Shown here in pieces: positions 1 to 5,929 of a DNA stretch of 15,556 nt. Each line of letters opens with the position of its first letter. The first letter of the stretch is position 1. Where the stretch lies: positions 1 through 15,556 of the forward strand of contig JAUPUE010000027.1 of assembly GCA_030917725.1 (NCBI GenBank), given 5' to 3'. This DNA is from Patescibacteria group bacterium. Its GTDB lineage: Bacteria; Patescibacteriota; Minisyncoccia; Phycocordibacterales; EsbW-18. Position numbers and translations under genes: made by a program. Below the pieces are notes generated by a model, which saw nothing but the letters and a program-made list of their open reading frames with translations, was not told the DNA's origin and did not search any database.

Positions 1-2
1 CC

Positions 3-1406
3 ATGTCGGACTACAAACCTACAATCGGTCTCGAAATCCACGTCGAGCTCAAGACGCAGACGAAGATGTTCTGCGACTCCAAGAACGACCCCGACGAAAA
101 ACGCCCTAACCAGAACGTTTGTCCCGTTTGTATGGGCCACCCTGGCACGTTGCCAACCATCAACAAAGAGGCCGTCAAACACGTGCTCCGCGTCGGTATG
201 GCGGTCGGCGGTACGCTTGCTGATTTCACCGAATTCGACCGAAAGAACTATTTCTATCCTGACATTCCAAAGGGATATCAGATTAGCCAATTTGCATATC
301 CGTTGGTGAAGGGTGGCTCGGTCAACGGTATCGAACTCACGCGCATCCACCTCGAAGAAGACACTGCACGCAACCAGCACGAAGGCAGTCACTCACTTGT
401 CGATTTCAACCGTGCCGGCGTTCCACTCATGGAGCTCGTTACTGAGCCGGTGATTCATTCTGCAAAAGAAGCAGGTGACTTCGGTCGCGAATTTCAATTG
501 CTTCTCCGCACGCTCGGCGTCTCGGATGCCGACATGGAAAAGGGACACCTTCGCATGGAGGTGAACTTGTCGGTGAGCAAAGATGACACGCTCGGCACAA
601 AGACCGAAGTGAAGAACATCAACTCATTTAGCTACGCTGAGAAAGCAATCGAATACGAGATCGCACGACAGATCGCTGTGCTTGAAGCGGGGGAGGAAGT
701 CGTCCAAGAGACGCGCGGATGGGATTCGGTGAAGAACCAAACATATTCTCAACGCAAAAAGGAGTCATCACACGACTACCGCTATTTTCCTGAACCGGAT
801 CTTCCAAAGCTCAAAATCAGCGAGATTCCTGAATTCTCGAACGAAGCGCTTAAAGCGAGCCTTCCTGAGCTTCCACAAGAGAAGCGCGCTCGCTACATGG
901 CGATGGGACTTAAAGAAGAAGATGCTCGCATGTTTTCATCGGGCGGTATCTTCGGCTCTTTCTTTGAATCAGTTCTTGGTATCGTTGGTGACAATGCCGG
1001 CCTTGTGAAGCTTTCGACAAACTACATCGCTGCAGACCTCGCAGGTCTCGTCGAAGCAGATGCGCCTATCACACTCGACCCAACAGACTTTGCCGATCTT
1101 ATGAAAATGATTGATGAGAACCTCATCTCATCCCGCGGAGCAAAAGATATTCTCAAGATGATGGTAGAGAAGGGTGGTGCACCTGCTGATATCGCCGAGA
1201 AAGAAGGATTGCTCCAACAGAGCGATGAGGGTGCGCTCACCACAATCGTCGATCAGATTATCGCTGACAATCCAAAAGTCGTTGCTGACTACAAGGGCGG
1301 CAAAGAGAATCTTCTCCAATTTTTCGTAGGGCAGGGAATGAAAGCAAGCAAGGGTTCTGCAAACCCGGCGCTTCTCCAAGAGCTTTTCAAAAAGGCACTC
1401 ACGTAG
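3..1406 (+). CDS. gatB: Asp-tRNA(Asn)/Glu-tRNA(Gln) amidotransferase subunit B
   Basis: GatB is the kinase/tRNA-binding subunit of the GatCAB complex. It activates the side-chain carboxylate of Glu or Asp misacylated onto tRNA(Gln) or tRNA(Asn), so that ammonia from GatA can amidate it in the cytoplasm. The N-terminus carries the family signature GLEIHVEL (residues 9-16) and a CPVCMGHPGTLP segment (40-51) matching the usual CPVCLGLPGALP block. The C-terminal part from about residue 310 is the helical YqeY-like tRNA-binding tail. At 467 residues it is about the normal length, and the N-terminus looks complete although the ATG lies 2 nt from the window edge. gatA and gatC are not in the window. 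gap follows in the same direction after 37 nt. Confidence 0.97.
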   Translation: MSDYKPTIGLEIHVELKTQTKMFCDSKNDPDEKRPNQNVCPVCMGHPGTLPTINKEAVKHVLRVGMAVGGTLADFTEFDRKNYFYPDIPKGYQISQFAYPLVKGGSVNGIELTRIHLEEDTARNQHEGSHSLVDFNRAGVPLMELVTEPVIHSAKEAGDFGREFQLLLRTLGVSDADMEKGHLRMEVNLSVSKDDTLGTKTEVKNINSFSYAEKAIEYEIARQIAVLEAGEEVVQETRGWDSVKNQTYSQRKKESSHDYRYFPEPDLPKLKISEIPEFSNEALKASLPELPQEKRARYMAMGLKEEDARMFSSGGIFGSFFESVLGIVGDNAGLVKLSTNYIAADLAGLVEADAPITLDPTDFADLMKMIDENLISSRGAKDILKMMVEKGGAPADIAEKEGLLQQSDEGALTTIVDQIIADNPKVVADYKGGKENLLQFFVGQGMKASKGSANPALLQELFKKALT

Positions 1407-1408
1407 GG

Positions 1409-1429
1409 TGATATACTGATAGCCATAAT
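1409..1429 (+). promoter_or_regulatory. Candidate promoter for gap
   Basis: Just after the gatB stop there is an extended -10 element, TG-A-TATACT (1409-1417). A second AT-rich hexamer, CATAAT, lies at 1424-1429. No convincing -35 or Shine-Dalgarno sequence is visible. The gap ATG is at 1444, so the leader would be about 8-20 nt. Confidence 0.5.
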
Positions 1430-1443
1430 CTAATCGCAATCGC

Positions 1444-2460
1444 ATGACCAAGATCGCAATCAATGGCTTCGGACGAATCGGACGGGCATTCTTCAAGAAA
1501 GCGCTCGCGCACAAAGAGCTCGAGGTCGTTGCTGTGAACGATCTTGGTGATGTCGCCAACTTGGCATACCTCCTTCGACATGACACCGCCTACGGTCCGA
1601 GCGGTCTCGAGATTGTCGCAGCTGACGGCATGCTCATCGTCAACGGCAAAAAGATCAAAGTCTTTGCCGAAAAGGATCCCGTGACGCTTCCTTGGAAAGA
1701 TCTCGATATCGACATCGTCGTCGAATCAACTGGATTCTTTACCAACGCCGCTGATGCCAAGAAGCATCTTGATGCTGGTGCAAAGCGCGTGGTTATCACT
1801 GCACCAATGAAAGGCGAGGCAGAAGGCATCGAGAGTGGCACGGTGCTTATGGGCATCAACGAAGACAAGCTTGAGACATGCCAGATCACATCGAACGCAT
1901 CGTGTACCACGAACGCAGCGAGCCCGGTGATTCAAGTGCTTCACGAGACGATCGGCATCGAGAAGGCAATCCTCAACACCGTTCACGCATACACCCAGTC
2001 ACAGAGCATCCAAGACGGTCCCAATAAGAAAGACTGGCGTGAAGGCCGCGCTGCGGCTGCGAACATCGTTCCAACATCAACTGGCGCTGCAATCGCTGTT
2101 ACTAAAGCCATTACCGATCTCGAAGGCAAGTTCGATGGTATCTCGATTCGCGTTCCTGTCACTGTCGGTTCGATTGCTGACATCACATTCATCACCAAGC
2201 GCGATACCACCGTCGAAGAAGTGAATGATATTCTCCGCAAAGCTGCAGGAGAGAAGCGCTGGGAGGGAATCCTCAAAGTGACTGACGAAGAGCTCGTGTC
2301 ATCAGATATCATCGGTGAACCATTCGGCGCCATTGTCGACAGCAAGCTCACGCGCGTGGTCGGCGGTAACCTCGTCAAAGTTCTTTCGTGGTATGACAAC
2401 GAAGGTGGATATACCCACACGCTCGTTGAACACGTTCGCCGTCTCGCTAAACACGTCTGA
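1444..2460 (+). CDS. gap: Type I glyceraldehyde-3-phosphate dehydrogenase
   Basis: It oxidises glyceraldehyde-3-phosphate to 1,3-bisphosphoglycerate with NAD(P) and phosphate, the entry to lower glycolysis. The Rossmann start is INGFGRIGR (residues 6-14). The acidic residue after the second strand (VNDL, 31-34) suggests NAD preference. The catalytic motif SNASCTTN places the nucleophile at C154, and NTVHAYT gives the partner His181. The substrate phosphate-binding segment PTSTGAA is at 210-216. Length (338 aa) is normal. The second Cys of the usual CTTNC motif is Ala here, which is tolerated in the family. It sits before the S23 cassette and rpiB and would take triose phosphate from the transketolase/transaldolase module further on. 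Confidence 0.97.
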   Translation: MTKIAINGFGRIGRAFFKKALAHKELEVVAVNDLGDVANLAYLLRHDTAYGPSGLEIVAADGMLIVNGKKIKVFAEKDPVTLPWKDLDIDIVVESTGFFTNAADAKKHLDAGAKRVVITAPMKGEAEGIESGTVLMGINEDKLETCQITSNASCTTNAASPVIQVLHETIGIEKAILNTVHAYTQSQSIQDGPNKKDWREGRAAAANIVPTSTGAAIAVTKAITDLEGKFDGISIRVPVTVGSIADITFITKRDTTVEEVNDILRKAAGEKRWEGILKVTDEELVSSDIIGEPFGAIVDSKLTRVVGGNLVKVLSWYDNEGGYTHTLVEHVRRLAKHV

Positions 2461-2496
2461 GTTTGTAAGTTTAGAAGTTCTTTAGTTGTGAAGTTG
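2461..2496. repeat. Left inverted-repeat arm of the four-helix-bundle cassette
   Basis: Immediately after the gap stop is a degenerate run of (A)AGTTTnTAAGTTT-like units. Read against the reverse complement of 2881-2916 it matches at most positions, starting GTTTGTAAGTTT here versus GTTTATAAGTTT there, with a few substitutions and single-base gaps. The arm ends about 13 nt before the S23 ATG. Confidence 0.65.
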
Positions 2497-2502
2497 CATA
2501 CT
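2497..2502 (+). promoter_or_regulatory. Candidate -10 for the S23-type gene
   Basis: CATACT, preceded directly by TG, ends 7 nt before the ATG at 2510. The expected transcription start therefore falls on or within a base or two of the start codon. No -35 was identified. Confidence 0.4.
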
Positions 2503-2509
2503 GGGATGT

Positions 2510-2869
2510 ATGGCAACTGGACTCGAAAATCTTAAAATATACTGCCTTGCGGCTGAACTTGAGATTGGTGTCCACACTCTCACAAAGACTTTTCCTTCCG
2601 ATGAAAAGTACAGAAGCATTGACCAACTGAGGCGTTCCTCGTCCTCGGTTTCAAACAATATTGCTGAGTCTTACTATCGTCGATCTCTCAAGGAAAAGGT
2701 TCGAGTTCTTGTGGACCTGGCGAAGGCCGAAGCTGAGGAAACGAGAAGAAATCTAGAGGTTTGCCAACGTAAAGGTTTTCATAGTGATTCTGGTATTATC
2801 AATAGGTATGAGGAGTTGATAAAGATGATAAGTGGCTATGTTCGATTTCTTCGTCAGAATTTTAAATAA
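2510..2869 (+). CDS. Four-helix-bundle protein (S23 / intervening-sequence-protein family)
   Basis: The 119-residue protein has the pattern of the S23/TIGR02436 four-helix-bundle family. This comprises an early amphipathic helix, a TKTFPSDEKY segment (25-34), then the signature helix with DQLRRSSSSVSNNIAE (38-53), and a charged third helix with LAKAEAEETRRNLE (70-83). Relatives are encoded in 23S rRNA intervening sequences or as free-standing genes, and the fold is shared with diversity-generating-retroelement accessory proteins (Avd). Their function is not established. There is no reverse transcriptase or template repeat nearby, so a retroelement role is unsupported. The gene lies between inverted repeats that exactly fill the gap-rpiB interval, which suggests a transposable or inserted cassette. 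It is more AT-rich than gap. Confidence 0.88.
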   Translation: MATGLENLKIYCLAAELEIGVHTLTKTFPSDEKYRSIDQLRRSSSSVSNNIAESYYRRSLKEKVRVLVDLAKAEAEETRRNLEVCQRKGFHSDSGIINRYEELIKMISGYVRFLRQNFK

Positions 2870-2880
2870 ACCCTGTTTTC

Positions 2881-2916
2881 GAACTTAGCAACTTATAAAC
2901 TTCAAACTTATAAACT
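2881..2916. repeat. Right inverted-repeat arm of the four-helix-bundle cassette
   Basis: The arm contains AACTTATAAAC twice (2890-2900 and 2905-2915) in direct orientation with a 15-nt period, plus a third degenerate AACTTA unit at 2882-2887. As a whole it is the imperfect inverse of 2461-2496. It ends 3 nt before the rpiB ATG. Confidence 0.65.
2885..2914 (+). promoter_or_regulatory. Candidate outward promoter for rpiB inside the repeat arm
   Basis: TTAGCA (2885-2890), an 18-nt spacer and TATAAA (2909-2914), 5 nt before the rpiB ATG at 2920. The hexamers come from the repeat itself, so the inserted cassette may drive rpiB. The -35 match is modest. Confidence 0.35.
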
Positions 2917-2919
2917 ACT

Positions 2920-3396
2920 ATGAAAATAGCACTCGCCGCAGACCACGCAGGATTTCAGCTCAAAGAAGCACTTAAGGTTTTCCTAGTGTCAGAAGGACAC
3001 GAGGTGATTGATTGCGGGGCAACTGTTGAAGATCCCAACGACGACTATCCTGATTTTATTCGCCCAGCGGCAATGGCTGTTGCACATGGCGATGTAGAAC
3101 GCGCAATCGTCATCGGTAGTTCGGGACAGGGAGAAGCAATGACTGCCAACAAGGTTCACGGAGCTCGCGCTGTCGTGTACTACGGAGCGGCAGAGCGTCT
3201 TCCAGACAGTCACAAGGTAGGACATGAACAGGGCATCATCGAGGCGTCGCGAAAAGATAACGATTCGAACGTGCTCGCGCTCGGCGCATCGTTCGTCTCG
3301 GTTGAAGATGCGAAACGCGTGGTCACCGAATGGCTTTCATTACAATTCTCCGGCGAAGAGCGCCACGTTCGCCGTATAGCAAAGCTTGAGCAATAA
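2920..3396 (+). CDS. rpiB: RpiB/LacAB-family sugar-phosphate isomerase, probable ribose-5-phosphate isomerase B
   Basis: It probably interconverts ribose-5-phosphate and ribulose-5-phosphate. The fold starts with ALAADHAGFQLK (residues 4-15), containing the Asp-His pair (8-9) that is highly conserved in RpiB. The anion-hole loop reads IGSSGQGEAMTANK (65-78). It therefore has Glu72 in the manner of the mycobacterial-type enzyme and no Cys as in E. coli RpiB. The ring-opening His of the usual EHND motif is replaced (KDND before NVLALGA), and a short insertion with two His (SHKVGHE) precedes it. At 158 aa it is slightly long. There is no SD. It is the first gene after the S23 cassette, and the next ORF starts 4 nt after its stop. 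Confidence 0.9.
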   Translation: MKIALAADHAGFQLKEALKVFLVSEGHEVIDCGATVEDPNDDYPDFIRPAAMAVAHGDVERAIVIGSSGQGEAMTANKVHGARAVVYYGAAERLPDSHKVGHEQGIIEASRKDNDSNVLALGASFVSVEDAKRVVTEWLSLQFSGEERHVRRIAKLEQ

Positions 3397-3399
3397 ATC

Positions 3400-4239
3400 A
3401 TGCTAAGAAAGTTGATAGCACTCGGGATCATTCTTGTCGGTTTTTGTATTGCGGTGGTGCTCGTCTATCCGAAGTTAGAATCCATTGCGACATATGGAGA
3501 CTCTTCATTAAGGTATTACTCAGGCCAAAGTGAAGATGCCCGAGTGGTTCTCCTTTTTAATAATTTTGATGTAGGTGCGGTCCCGATTGATGCTTCTAAG
3601 GTTATGGTCGAACGCTATTTTGATGAATATTACGAACAAGATTTTTATTACATATGGACATATGCAAAGTTAGATAGTCCCTCGAAATCAGTCGCTATCT
3701 ATCGCTTGTGGGCCCCAAGTTTCAAGCCTCTTACTAAAAGGACCAGCACCTCAAGTTCTTTCGGACCCGCAACATGCAGTTTGAAAAAAGCCATCGACGT
3801 GAAGTCGGTACAAACTATTGTAAAGGAGGGCTTGGATATTGATGTGGAGGAGAAGGATATTCTTTTTGGGGCGCGAGTGATGGGGGAAAAGGGGGCGCCT
3901 TACAGCAAGGCGGACTTCGGAGATTCGGTATGGTCTCTCTCAGAAGATTACTTAACATCAGCTTTTGGAAACCACTTCACTGAAATGTCTTCAGAAGAAA
4001 AAATCCAAATGATTGATTGGATAAAAGATATGGTGGTTGAAGAACCAGGTCCTCATAACATTCAAAATCCAAGTTTGGTATATTTTGATGAAGGACTAGC
4101 GGGGTTGTTTCTTATTGGGACTAAGGCAGAATGTTTTTGGATTATCAGAGGGGGGTGGAGAAAGATGTTTATTGTTGATAATGATGGAGAGATAGCACCA
4201 TTACAAAATTTTCCTCAATTTATCATTGATTATGATTAA
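3400..4239 (+). CDS. Membrane-anchored protein of unknown function
   Basis: I do not recognise the family. The 279-residue product starts with a basic MLRK followed by a hydrophobic segment (about residues 5-25), a single N-terminal anchor or uncleaved signal. The remainder is soluble, mixed-charge and rich in aromatic residues, presumably outside the membrane. It has only two Cys in the soluble part and no obvious catalytic motif. Base composition is clearly more AT-rich than rpiB or rpe-like on either side, which suggests separate ancestry or relaxed constraint. It starts 4 nt after rpiB. Its TAA (4237-4239) overlaps the ATG of the next gene (4232), so the two are likely co-transcribed and translationally coupled. 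Confidence 0.75.
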   Translation: MLRKLIALGIILVGFCIAVVLVYPKLESIATYGDSSLRYYSGQSEDARVVLLFNNFDVGAVPIDASKVMVERYFDEYYEQDFYYIWTYAKLDSPSKSVAIYRLWAPSFKPLTKRTSTSSSFGPATCSLKKAIDVKSVQTIVKEGLDIDVEEKDILFGARVMGEKGAPYSKADFGDSVWSLSEDYLTSAFGNHFTEMSSEEKIQMIDWIKDMVVEEPGPHNIQNPSLVYFDEGLAGLFLIGTKAECFWIIRGGWRKMFIVDNDGEIAPLQNFPQFIIDYD

Positions 4240-4906
4240 GATTATCCCCGCAGTGCTACCTGAATCATTCGAAGATTTCGAGGCTCACGCTGCTCGGGTG
4301 AAGAGTCATGTGGGACGCATGCAGATTGATGTTGCTGACGGTTCATATGCACCGTCACGAACGTGGCCGTACACATCGTCGGAACATTTTTCAGAACTCG
4401 TCGCACAAGACGAAGGCCTTCCATACTGGGAGGATCTTGAATACGAAGTAGATCTTTTGATGCGAAAGCCAGAAGCAGCTCTTGCTGATTGGATTAAGGC
4501 GGGCGTATCAGGTGCGGTGGTTCACATCGAGAGCACTGATGATCATGGAGCCATCGTCGATATGTCACAGAATGCGGGCATCGATTTGGGATGGGGAATC
4601 AAGCCATCAACACCAAATGAGAAACTTTTTGAAATCATCGACACGCTCGGTATGCCGGGATTCGTTCAGGTGATGGGAAGTGACAGTATCGGCCATGCTG
4701 GTGAGGATCTTGACGAGTCAGTCTTCGATAAGATTGTTGAAATCAAAGAACGCTACCCCGACCTTACCATCGCCGTCGATATCGGCGTCAACGACGAAAC
4801 CGCACAGGATCTTGCCGATGCAGGTGCCACAAAGCTCGTCTCAAGTTCGTTCATCTTCGAAGAAGGTGACATACGTCAGAATATCGAGACATTACAAGGT
4901 ATTTAG
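4232..4906 (+). CDS. Ribulose-phosphate 3-epimerase-like TIM barrel, divergent
   Basis: The ATG at 4232 is preferred over the in-frame TTG at 4226 because it gives MIKIIPAVLP, the usual first strand of this family. Landmarks of the Rpe fold are present: QIDVADGSY (31-39), VHIES (97-101), IKPSTPNEKL (123-132) matching the LNPxTP loop, VDIGVN (182-187) and the C-terminal GATKLVSSSFIF (198-209). However, the two metal-binding His of canonical Rpe are missing. HxDxxDG has become QIDVADG (Q31), and the HLMV motif has become LLMR (L75). The SVNPGFGGQ flap is replaced by a GSDSIGHAGEDL segment (149-160). D33 and D183 are kept. It lies in a pentose-phosphate context, so epimerase activity is plausible but not certain. 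Confidence 0.75.
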   Translation: MIKIIPAVLPESFEDFEAHAARVKSHVGRMQIDVADGSYAPSRTWPYTSSEHFSELVAQDEGLPYWEDLEYEVDLLMRKPEAALADWIKAGVSGAVVHIESTDDHGAIVDMSQNAGIDLGWGIKPSTPNEKLFEIIDTLGMPGFVQVMGSDSIGHAGEDLDESVFDKIVEIKERYPDLTIAVDIGVNDETAQDLADAGATKLVSSSFIFEEGDIRQNIETLQGI

Positions 4907-4982
4907 GATAAAGAGACTTCTTTGTATCCTTGTATCCTCGTATCCTTGACTCCTATCCTTTTAAGGCGGATACTGCCGGCAG
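4905..4982. repeat. 8-bp tandem repeat array and palindrome after the rpe-like gene
   Basis: From the stop codon onwards there are four 8-nt units: TTGTATCC (4922-4929 and 4930-4937), TCGTATCC (4938-4945) and TTGACTCC (4946-4953), then TATCC. The first unit can also pair back with AGGATAAAGA (4905-4914) as a bulged hairpin. A perfect 10-bp palindrome CTGCCGGCAG lies at 4973-4982. There is no T-tract, so this is not a typical terminator. Confidence 0.6.
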
Positions 4983-5048
4983 AGGTAGAGAAGTAGGGTA
5001 GGAAAACAACGGGTTTTGACATTTAGTCATGGTTCGATGCTCGTCACA

Positions 5049-5077
5049 TTGAACCGAAAACCCATAGTTTTTATACA
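5049..5077 (+). promoter_or_regulatory. Sigma70-type promoter
   Basis: TTGAAC (5049-5054), 17-nt spacer, TATACA (5072-5077). The predicted start at about 5084 is slightly inside the ORF that begins at 5080, so translation from 5080 would need an unusually close start, or a downstream start is used. Confidence 0.5.
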
Positions 5078-5079
5078 CT

Positions 5080-5286
5080 ATGCGCATAAGAAGTTCGATC
5101 GGGCTCGGGATTTTCTTCCTCGTCCTGTCGATTGCGATGCCTAGCGTTTTCTCGGCTTTTGAATCCTTGCTCCTGTCGGTTGTGCACACCGCACAAACTA
5201 CAGTTGAGCATGCCGAGACGCTTACAGCCTCGCCTTCGTTTCGCTCTCTGCCAGTTCCATCAGTCTCTGGTATCAGCTCCCGCTGA
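5080..5286 (+). CDS. Possible small secreted peptide (68 aa)
   Basis: The predicted product has a convincing signal peptide: a basic start (MRIRSS), a hydrophobic core GLGIFFLVLSIAMP (residues 8-21), then SVFSA as a possible signal-peptidase site near residue 26. About 42 residues of Ser/Thr-rich, non-aromatic sequence follow. I do not recognise it. Support beyond the ORF is a promoter just upstream (5049-5077) and a GC-rich hairpin 10 nt after the stop, making a compact unit. Against it, the -10 ends only 2 nt before the ATG and there is no SD. It could instead be a non-coding RNA or chance ORF. Confidence 0.4.
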   Translation: MRIRSSIGLGIFFLVLSIAMPSVFSAFESLLLSVVHTAQTTVEHAETLTASPSFRSLPVPSVSGISSR

Positions 5287-5296
5287 TGCCATGAGC

Positions 5297-5326
5297 ACGC
5301 GACCCTCACCGGTCGCGTTGTTCGTT
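5297..5326 (+). terminator. Hairpin, possible intrinsic terminator
   Basis: A perfect 8-bp stem, ACGCGACC (5297-5304) with GGTCGCGT (5311-5318) and a 6-nt loop, is followed by a weak T-rich run (tgttcgtt). It would end the small-peptide transcript before the phosphatase promoter. Confidence 0.5.
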
Positions 5327-5337
5327 GGTATGATACT
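5326..5337 (+). promoter_or_regulatory. Extended -10 promoter for the histidine-phosphatase-like gene
   Basis: TG-G-TATGAT (5326-5334), overlapping GATACT (5332-5337). The ATG at 5347 is 9-12 nt downstream, giving a leader of a few nucleotides. No SD is present. Confidence 0.5.
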
Positions 5338-5346
5338 GTTTTCATT

Positions 5347-5895
5347 ATGAAGCTTTACCTGGTCAGACATGCCGAATCTGTGAGTAACAAGGCAAATCTA
5401 GCCGACTCTCAGACAGACGTGGATTTATCTCCTGAAGGCAAGGAAGATTCGGTGCGTCTTGCCAAAGAACTTAGGGAGATCATGCCGGATGTCTATTTTG
5501 TGAGCCCTCTCAAAAGGACGCGTCAGACTCTCCAACCGTTTCTTGATACGGGAAAAGACACAGTCGTCATTGAGAGTGAATTATTGCTCGAGCGAGATCT
5601 AGGCGAGTTCACTGGGACACCGATGGGCTCCTTTCAAGAATATTGTCGCTCAAATAATATCGACCTGGTAAGTACGCGTCCTTCGGGTGGGGAATCGCTC
5701 GTCGATGTGTATGACAAGACCAAGAGATTTTTGGAGGATATCAAGAAGTCGTACGTCGATAAAAAGATATTGGTATGCGGAAGTAAGAACAACTTGATGT
5801 GTTTGCAGATAGCGATCGAAGGCAAAGATATCGCTGACTACTATTCATTTCCAGCTTTCAAGACCGGAGAGATGCGGATTTTTGACATTGCATGA
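5347..5895 (+). CDS. Histidine phosphatase (phosphoglycerate mutase-like) superfamily protein, altered active site
   Basis: The N-terminal VRHAES motif (residues 6-11) carries the phospho-acceptor His8 with Arg7. SPLKRTRQT (53-61) gives the second phosphate-binding Arg, and LLERDLGEFTG (80-90) supplies the likely acid Glu82, so the fold is clear. The second catalytic His, usually in a VSHGG motif, is absent: the equivalent stretch reads ILVCGSKNNL (141-150) with Gly145 in the His position. The protein may therefore be weakly active, use another residue, or bind rather than hydrolyse phosphate esters. Length (182 aa) fits the short cobC/gpmB-type branch. The substrate cannot be told. It lies 34 nt upstream of the transketolase N half. 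Confidence 0.8.
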   Translation: MKLYLVRHAESVSNKANLADSQTDVDLSPEGKEDSVRLAKELREIMPDVYFVSPLKRTRQTLQPFLDTGKDTVVIESELLLERDLGEFTGTPMGSFQEYCRSNNIDLVSTRPSGGESLVDVYDKTKRFLEDIKKSYVDKKILVCGSKNNLMCLQIAIEGKDIADYYSFPAFKTGEMRIFDIA

Positions 5896-5912
5896 GGCGC
5901 AGCAGTAAGTCG

Positions 5913-5921
5913 TGCTACAAT
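5913..5921 (+). promoter_or_regulatory. Extended -10 promoter for transketolase
   Basis: TG-C-TACAAT (5913-5921) ends 8 nt before the ATG at 5930, so the mRNA should begin 1-3 nt before the start codon. No SD is present. Confidence 0.5.
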
Positions 5922-5929
5922 TTTTCCAT

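Noticed and set aside
1983..2516. 177-aa minus-strand ORF opposite gap
   Set aside because: A shadow of gap; composition rich in Ser/Arg and no promoter or recognisable motif.
2461..2916. CRISPR array or diversity-generating retroelement near the S23 gene
   Set aside because: The repeats are short, degenerate and without regular spacers. There is no cas gene, reverse transcriptase or template/variable repeat pair; only the fold is Avd-like.
4922..4958. Rho-independent terminator after the rpe-like gene
   Set aside because: A bulged stem can be drawn from 4905 to 4930, but no T-tract follows. The tandem octamers explain the pairing.
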